In this document: piece by piece, positions 61,294 through 64,000 of the stretch
Numbering within the stretch: the stretch's first letter is position 1
Layout of the letters: each line of letters begins with the position of its first letter
DNA from: an uncultured Myxococcales bacterium
Lineage (GTDB): Bacteria > Myxococcota_A > UBA9042 > CAIXZC01
Reading direction: 5' to 3'
Assembly (NCBI GenBank): GCA_903895725.1
Contig: CAITUV010000017.1
Span: 155,566 to 219,565, forward strand
Length of the DNA stretch: 64,000 bases
Notes under the pieces: model-generated
Told to the model about the DNA's origin: nothing
Seen by the model: only the letters and a program-made list of their open reading frames with translations
Databases searched by the model: none
Program-made: the position numbers and the translations under genes

Positions 61294-62511
61294 TCAGCAG
61301 CCGGGTCCAGGCATGTAGTAGGGGTTGTGGTAGCACGGGGTGATCTTGTAGCCGCCGTTCTTGTCGGTAGCCGGAGTCACCTTGCCGGTCGTCCAGTCGA
61401 TGCTGCACACCTCCCACATGTCGTGGTTCTTCAGCTCGACGTCGGTCACCTCGAACTGGAGGTTTCCGTAGAGGTAGACCCGCACCGTGGCATGGGCCGG
61501 GCCGAAGCCGTGATCGAACCAGTAGTGCACCCCGACTCGATAGGTCACCTTCTCCGGTTGGGTCAGGTTGATGTTCTCGGGGCCGGCACCGTCCGTGTCG
61601 TCGACGTCGAGGCTGGGGTCGTCGTCCGCCGAGGGATCGTAGCTGCCCCAGTTCGGGTTCGGATTGAACCAGAAGCAGTCGAACGGGACGTCGAACCAGC
61701 CGTCCGGCATGCCGTCCCCATCCTCATCCGGCCCCTTGGCCCAGGGGTGCACGAAGTGCAGGTTCAGGTCCGACCCGGCATCCGGACCCGCATCGGTCTC
61801 GTCCGGGTCCCCCGGGGTGTGCCAGAGGAGCTCGACGTGGATCCCTTCGGAGCACATCACGATGACCGAGTAGACTGCCGGGAAGCAGGAAGGGGTGCCG
61901 GTCTGATCATACACGGTCAGGGAGAAGGTGTACTCCCCGGCCACGTTGGCCACGAAGGTCGGATTCGGGAAAGTGCTCGACGGCACAAAGACCCCGTTGT
62001 TTGCGGCCGGCTGCTCCACGCTCCATTCCCATTTGGAGACAGTACCGTTGGCGGCAAAGCTCTCGCTTCCGTCCAGGTGCAGAGTCGTGCCGGGGCAGAC
62101 CTCCTCCCCTTCAGGGACCTTGATGATCGGGACGGTCGTGGCCTGGCAGTCCGGGCCACCGTCGGACTCGTCCGCTCCCTGGAGGTCGTCCGGTCCGTCG
62201 ACTCCATCCGGTCCGTCGACTCCATCCGGTCCGTCGGCTCCGCTTGCCCCGTCGGCCAAACCTGCCCCATCGGCCAAACCTGCCCCGTCGTCGCCATCCG
62301 CTCCGACGGCCCCGTCCGCCCCGTCCGTTTCGCCGCTGAAGCCCTCGTTCCCTCCTTCCCCCGTAGCGATCTCCTGCCCGCCGCCGGCCTCGGAGCCGTC
62401 CGTCTGGTCACCCGGCGTGGAAGTATCCTCGCTCTTGACCGAGCTGGGACAACCAGCGAGCGTGACCACTGCTGCCACCAACAGGCAGACCGTCATTGCA
62501 TGTCGAGTCAT
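61294..62511 (-). CDS. PKD-domain lipoprotein with collagen-like acidic linker
   Basis: A 405-aa lipoprotein (MTRHAMTVCLLVAAVVTLAGC, lipobox Cys21). Residues about 25-120 are a low-complexity linker of Gly-X-Asp triplets (GADGPDGVDGPDGVDGPD), reminiscent of collagen but acidic. Then comes a PKD domain (TTLHLDGSESFAANGTVSKWEW, GEYTFSLTVYDQTG) and a C-terminal domain with WFNPNPNWGSYDPSADDDPSLDVDD and a Gly/His barrel-like end (VGVHYWFDHGFGPAHATVRVYLYGN), similar to predicted calcium-binding lipoproteins in the same group. The start at 62511 has GGAGG upstream. Surface role inferred; the ligand is unknown. Confidence 0.82.
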   Translation of the reverse strand: MTRHAMTVCLLVAAVVTLAGCPSSVKSEDTSTPGDQTDGSEAGGGQEIATGEGGNEGFSGETDGADGAVGADGDDGAGLADGAGLADGASGADGPDGVDGPDGVDGPDDLQGADESDGGPDCQATTVPIIKVPEGEEVCPGTTLHLDGSESFAANGTVSKWEWSVEQPAANNGVFVPSSTFPNPTFVANVAGEYTFSLTVYDQTGTPSCFPAVYSVIVMCSEGIHVELLWHTPGDPDETDAGPDAGSDLNLHFVHPWAKGPDEDGDGMPDGWFDVPFDCFWFNPNPNWGSYDPSADDDPSLDVDDTDGAGPENINLTQPEKVTYRVGVHYWFDHGFGPAHATVRVYLYGNLQFEVTDVELKNHDMWEVCSIDWTTGKVTPATDKNGGYKITPCYHNPYYMPGPGC

Positions 62512-62623
62512 GGGTTTGCCTCCCTCCTTCAGGAATACCACAGCGTCGAGAACACAGGAAGCGGAGGGGAGTGATCAGGTTTCGGGGAGGAGGTTGCAGG
62601 CCATCGTCCAACAATCGGTCGAT

Positions 62624-62695
62624 GGTCCCCTCAACTGAGCTTGGGGCAGGCTTTGGTGGACGGTCCCCCCGACTGCGCTCTGGGCAGGCTTTGGT
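62624..62695. repeat. Two 34-bp direct repeats, 38-bp period
   Basis: Copies at 62624-62657 and 62662-62695 both begin GGTCCCC and end CAGGCTTTGGT, with CTGAGCTTG in the first and CTGCGCTCT in the second. The inverted core resembles the CTGAGC(TT/GC)GTCGAAGGG short repeats widespread in environmental bacterial genomes. Upstream of the PKD lipoprotein, downstream of the gene at 62752. Confidence 0.75.
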
Positions 62696-62751
62696 CGACG
62701 GCCGGTTTCGAGCGGCACCGGGCGTCCCTCCGCCATCCGTGGCCTGCTGGC

Positions 62752-63513
62752 TCATCGGCTATAGTAGGCGGTATCGGCATCGTAGGCGTTTTCTCCGCAG
62801 ACGTTGTAGACGAATTCGCCGCGGGACCAGATGGTGCGCCAGATCATGTCCCACAGGTCACTGTCGGGGACGAGGCGCACGACTTCGACCTGTTCCCCTT
62901 CGATGAGGGCCACCGCCTCGTGCCGGAACCCCGACAGGCGCACCGGGACTGCGCTTCGTGCAGGGACCTGAACTACGCTTCCCCCATCGATGACGACCTT
63001 GACCGGCACGTCGTACGCATTGTCCACGTAGAACCGGGAGCCGGCCAGGAATCCCGTGACCGGCAGCGCAATGAGCAGTGCGGCCATCAAGACCCCGGCG
63101 AGTCTTCTCCTTCGCCGGCCTGCGGTCTTCCCTTCTGCTCCATCCGGGGCCCCGGAGAACAGGAATGTCACCCCCAGGAGCACCCACTCGGCAACCAGCG
63201 CCCAGACCAGCCAGTCGGGCCAGGAGGACTCGGTCTCGACCAGCTCGGTGGGCACGGCTCGCCCCACGTAGGTCCGGCTCGTGGAGCTCGTTGCCCCCTG
63301 GACCTCCACCGTGTCGCTCGGCGACCTGCCGAAGTCCTTGTCCACGAACCGGATGCGGTACAGGCGAGTCGAGGCGTCGGCGGCCCATGTCGACTTGTCG
63401 CACCGGTTCTTTCCCACCAGCTCGGGTTTGCCGGTCTTCTCGACGATGGGGGAGCAGGCCCCCATCATCATGGCCAGAAGGAGGCCGGCCACGCTCCAGA
63501 TTCCAATCCGCAT
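62752..63513 (-). CDS. Lipoprotein with membrane segments, unknown function
   Basis: A 253-aa protein: MRIGIWSVAGLLLAMMMGAC is a lipoprotein signal (Cys20). After about 80 residues come two membrane helices (WLVWALVAEWVLLGVTFLFSG and LAGVLMAALLIALPVTGFLAG) separated by a basic loop (AGRRRRRL), and then a soluble part with beta strands (VPVKVVIDGGSVVQVPARSAV, RLSGFRHEAVALIEGEQVEVV). A lipoprotein anchor plus internal helices is unusual; the mature domain resembles periplasmic beta-sandwich domains that face the envelope. No family recognised. It stands alone, divergent from the selC region. Confidence 0.65.
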   Translation of the reverse strand: MRIGIWSVAGLLLAMMMGACSPIVEKTGKPELVGKNRCDKSTWAADASTRLYRIRFVDKDFGRSPSDTVEVQGATSSTSRTYVGRAVPTELVETESSWPDWLVWALVAEWVLLGVTFLFSGAPDGAEGKTAGRRRRRLAGVLMAALLIALPVTGFLAGSRFYVDNAYDVPVKVVIDGGSVVQVPARSAVPVRLSGFRHEAVALIEGEQVEVVRLVPDSDLWDMIWRTIWSRGEFVYNVCGENAYDADTAYYSR

Positions 63514-63867
63514 CGAAGTCCCGCCTTTCCGTGGTTGACTACGCCCTCTTCATCCCCGAGCCCCGACTCTAGCGGATGCGACCGGGGGCGGCAAGGGGGC
63601 TGGAGCGGACTGGAGCGGACCATGAGATCACCTCCGCCGCCGAATTTCGGGAATGCGAGTCTCACAGGCGTCACCCCTGCCGGGGTGATGCAACATCGGC
63701 CGAGTTATGACGCCGGGAGCGTCACAAGTGCCGGGATGTTAGATTCTGCCTCGCATCACCAGGTGAGCTTCCGTTCCATTTCGGAGCGGGATTGCCCCGG
63801 AGCGGTGCGTGAATTGATTTGCACCAGCCGCCCGATGATCACGAGTCGATGCTGGAGCGGGTTGCAG
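63514..63867. other. Intergenic region upstream of selC, one strong hairpin
   Basis: No gene seen. A 10-bp hairpin (63668-63691, arms GCGTCACCCC and GGGGTGATGC with one G-T pair, loop TGCC) stands in the middle. The hairpin lacks a T-tract. The selC promoter follows at 63868. Confidence 0.6.
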
Positions 63868-63896
63868 TTGACATGGGCGGCTCGCTTGGCTAAAAC
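63868..63896 (+). promoter_or_regulatory. Promoter of tRNA-Sec
   Basis: TTGACA (63868-63873), 17-nt spacer, TAAAAC (63891-63896). The expected start is right at the first tRNA base (63904), 8 nt after the -10 box. Confidence 0.7.
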
Positions 63897-63903
63897 CAAC
63901 CCC

Positions 63904-64000
63904 GGAGGTGCACCGGTCCCGGTGGGCCGCCTGGTCTTCAAAACCAGTGTGGGGTCTGAGCAAGGTCCCAGGTGGGTTCGACTCCCATGCATCTCCGCCA
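63904..64000 (+). tRNA. selC: tRNA-Sec (anticodon TCA)
   Basis: A 97-nt RNA with all selenocysteine-tRNA traits. The acceptor stem has 8 base pairs (GGAGGTGC with GCATCTCC, one G-T), the discriminator G is followed by encoded CCA, and the T loop is TTCGACT. The anticodon arm is CTGGT-CTTCAAA-ACCAG with TCA at 63938-63940, which reads UGA, and a long variable arm follows. It is charged with serine and converted to selenocysteine (SelA, SelB, SelD needed elsewhere). It predicts that some UGA codons in this genome encode selenocysteine. The gene ends exactly at the window edge. Confidence 0.97.

Overview
The window looks like a chromosomal segment of a GC-rich, didermic bacterium of the Myxococcota or former Deltaproteobacteria type. 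Reasons: many secreted lipoproteins that are rich in cysteine or carry acidic linkers, a eukaryote-like Ser/Thr kinase with a zinc ribbon and a PEGA partner, an FHA-GAF-AAA+ sigma54 activator, a MYXO-CTERM-like sorting tail, and MopE-type calcium or metal motifs. The four-subunit 2-oxoacid:ferredoxin oxidoreductase and a selenocysteine tRNA at the right edge point to a lineage able to live anaerobically. I cannot name the species.

Layout. 1-2.2 kb: the end of a cysteine-rich lipoprotein gene, then a small secreted protein coupled to a radical SAM/SPASM enzyme. 2.2-9.9 kb (minus): a korDABC operon running into a GlnE/GlnD-like nucleotidyltransferase and a beta-propeller lipoprotein. 10-18 kb: a transglutaminase-like protein, a heptamer tandem array, endonuclease IV, two lipoproteins, a sigma54 activator and a TPR envelope protein. 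18-20.4 kb: a decayed stretch with a DUF4143-type ATPase frameshifted at two G-runs, hairpins, a 41-bp tandem repeat and a kinase gene cut off in its glycine loop.

20.4-37.2 kb (plus) is the most striking locus. One promoter serves a membrane-anchored Ser/Thr kinase, a PEGA/TPR protein and four very large cysteine-rich exported proteins, several with overlapping starts and stops. A fifth giant cysteine-rich lipoprotein and a lamin-tail lipoprotein face it on the minus strand (37.3-42.6 kb). 42.7-45.3 kb is a less GC-rich island with consensus-like promoters, a KGG protein, a winged-helix-like gene with an operator, an IS1-type transposase, an XRE gene with an early amber codon, a palindromic operator and a 62-aa membrane protein.

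45.3-47.8 kb holds a secreted hydrolase-like protein and a lipocalin-like protein. 47.9-56.2 kb (minus) is a four-gene operon linked by 4-bp stop/start overlaps: a fusion of two radical SAM domains, a second radical SAM protein, a DUF4442 hotdog protein and a polytopic membrane/TPR protein. It diverges from a HEAT-repeat protein and a HAD phosphatase. 59-63.5 kb has a GH13 amylase, a beta-barrel, a PKD lipoprotein and another lipoprotein, and the window ends exactly with tRNA-Sec.

A short dispersed GC-rich repeat with the core CCCCTCCCGCGTGGTCGGGG occurs six times: five copies between genes, mostly where genes converge, and one inside a radical SAM gene.
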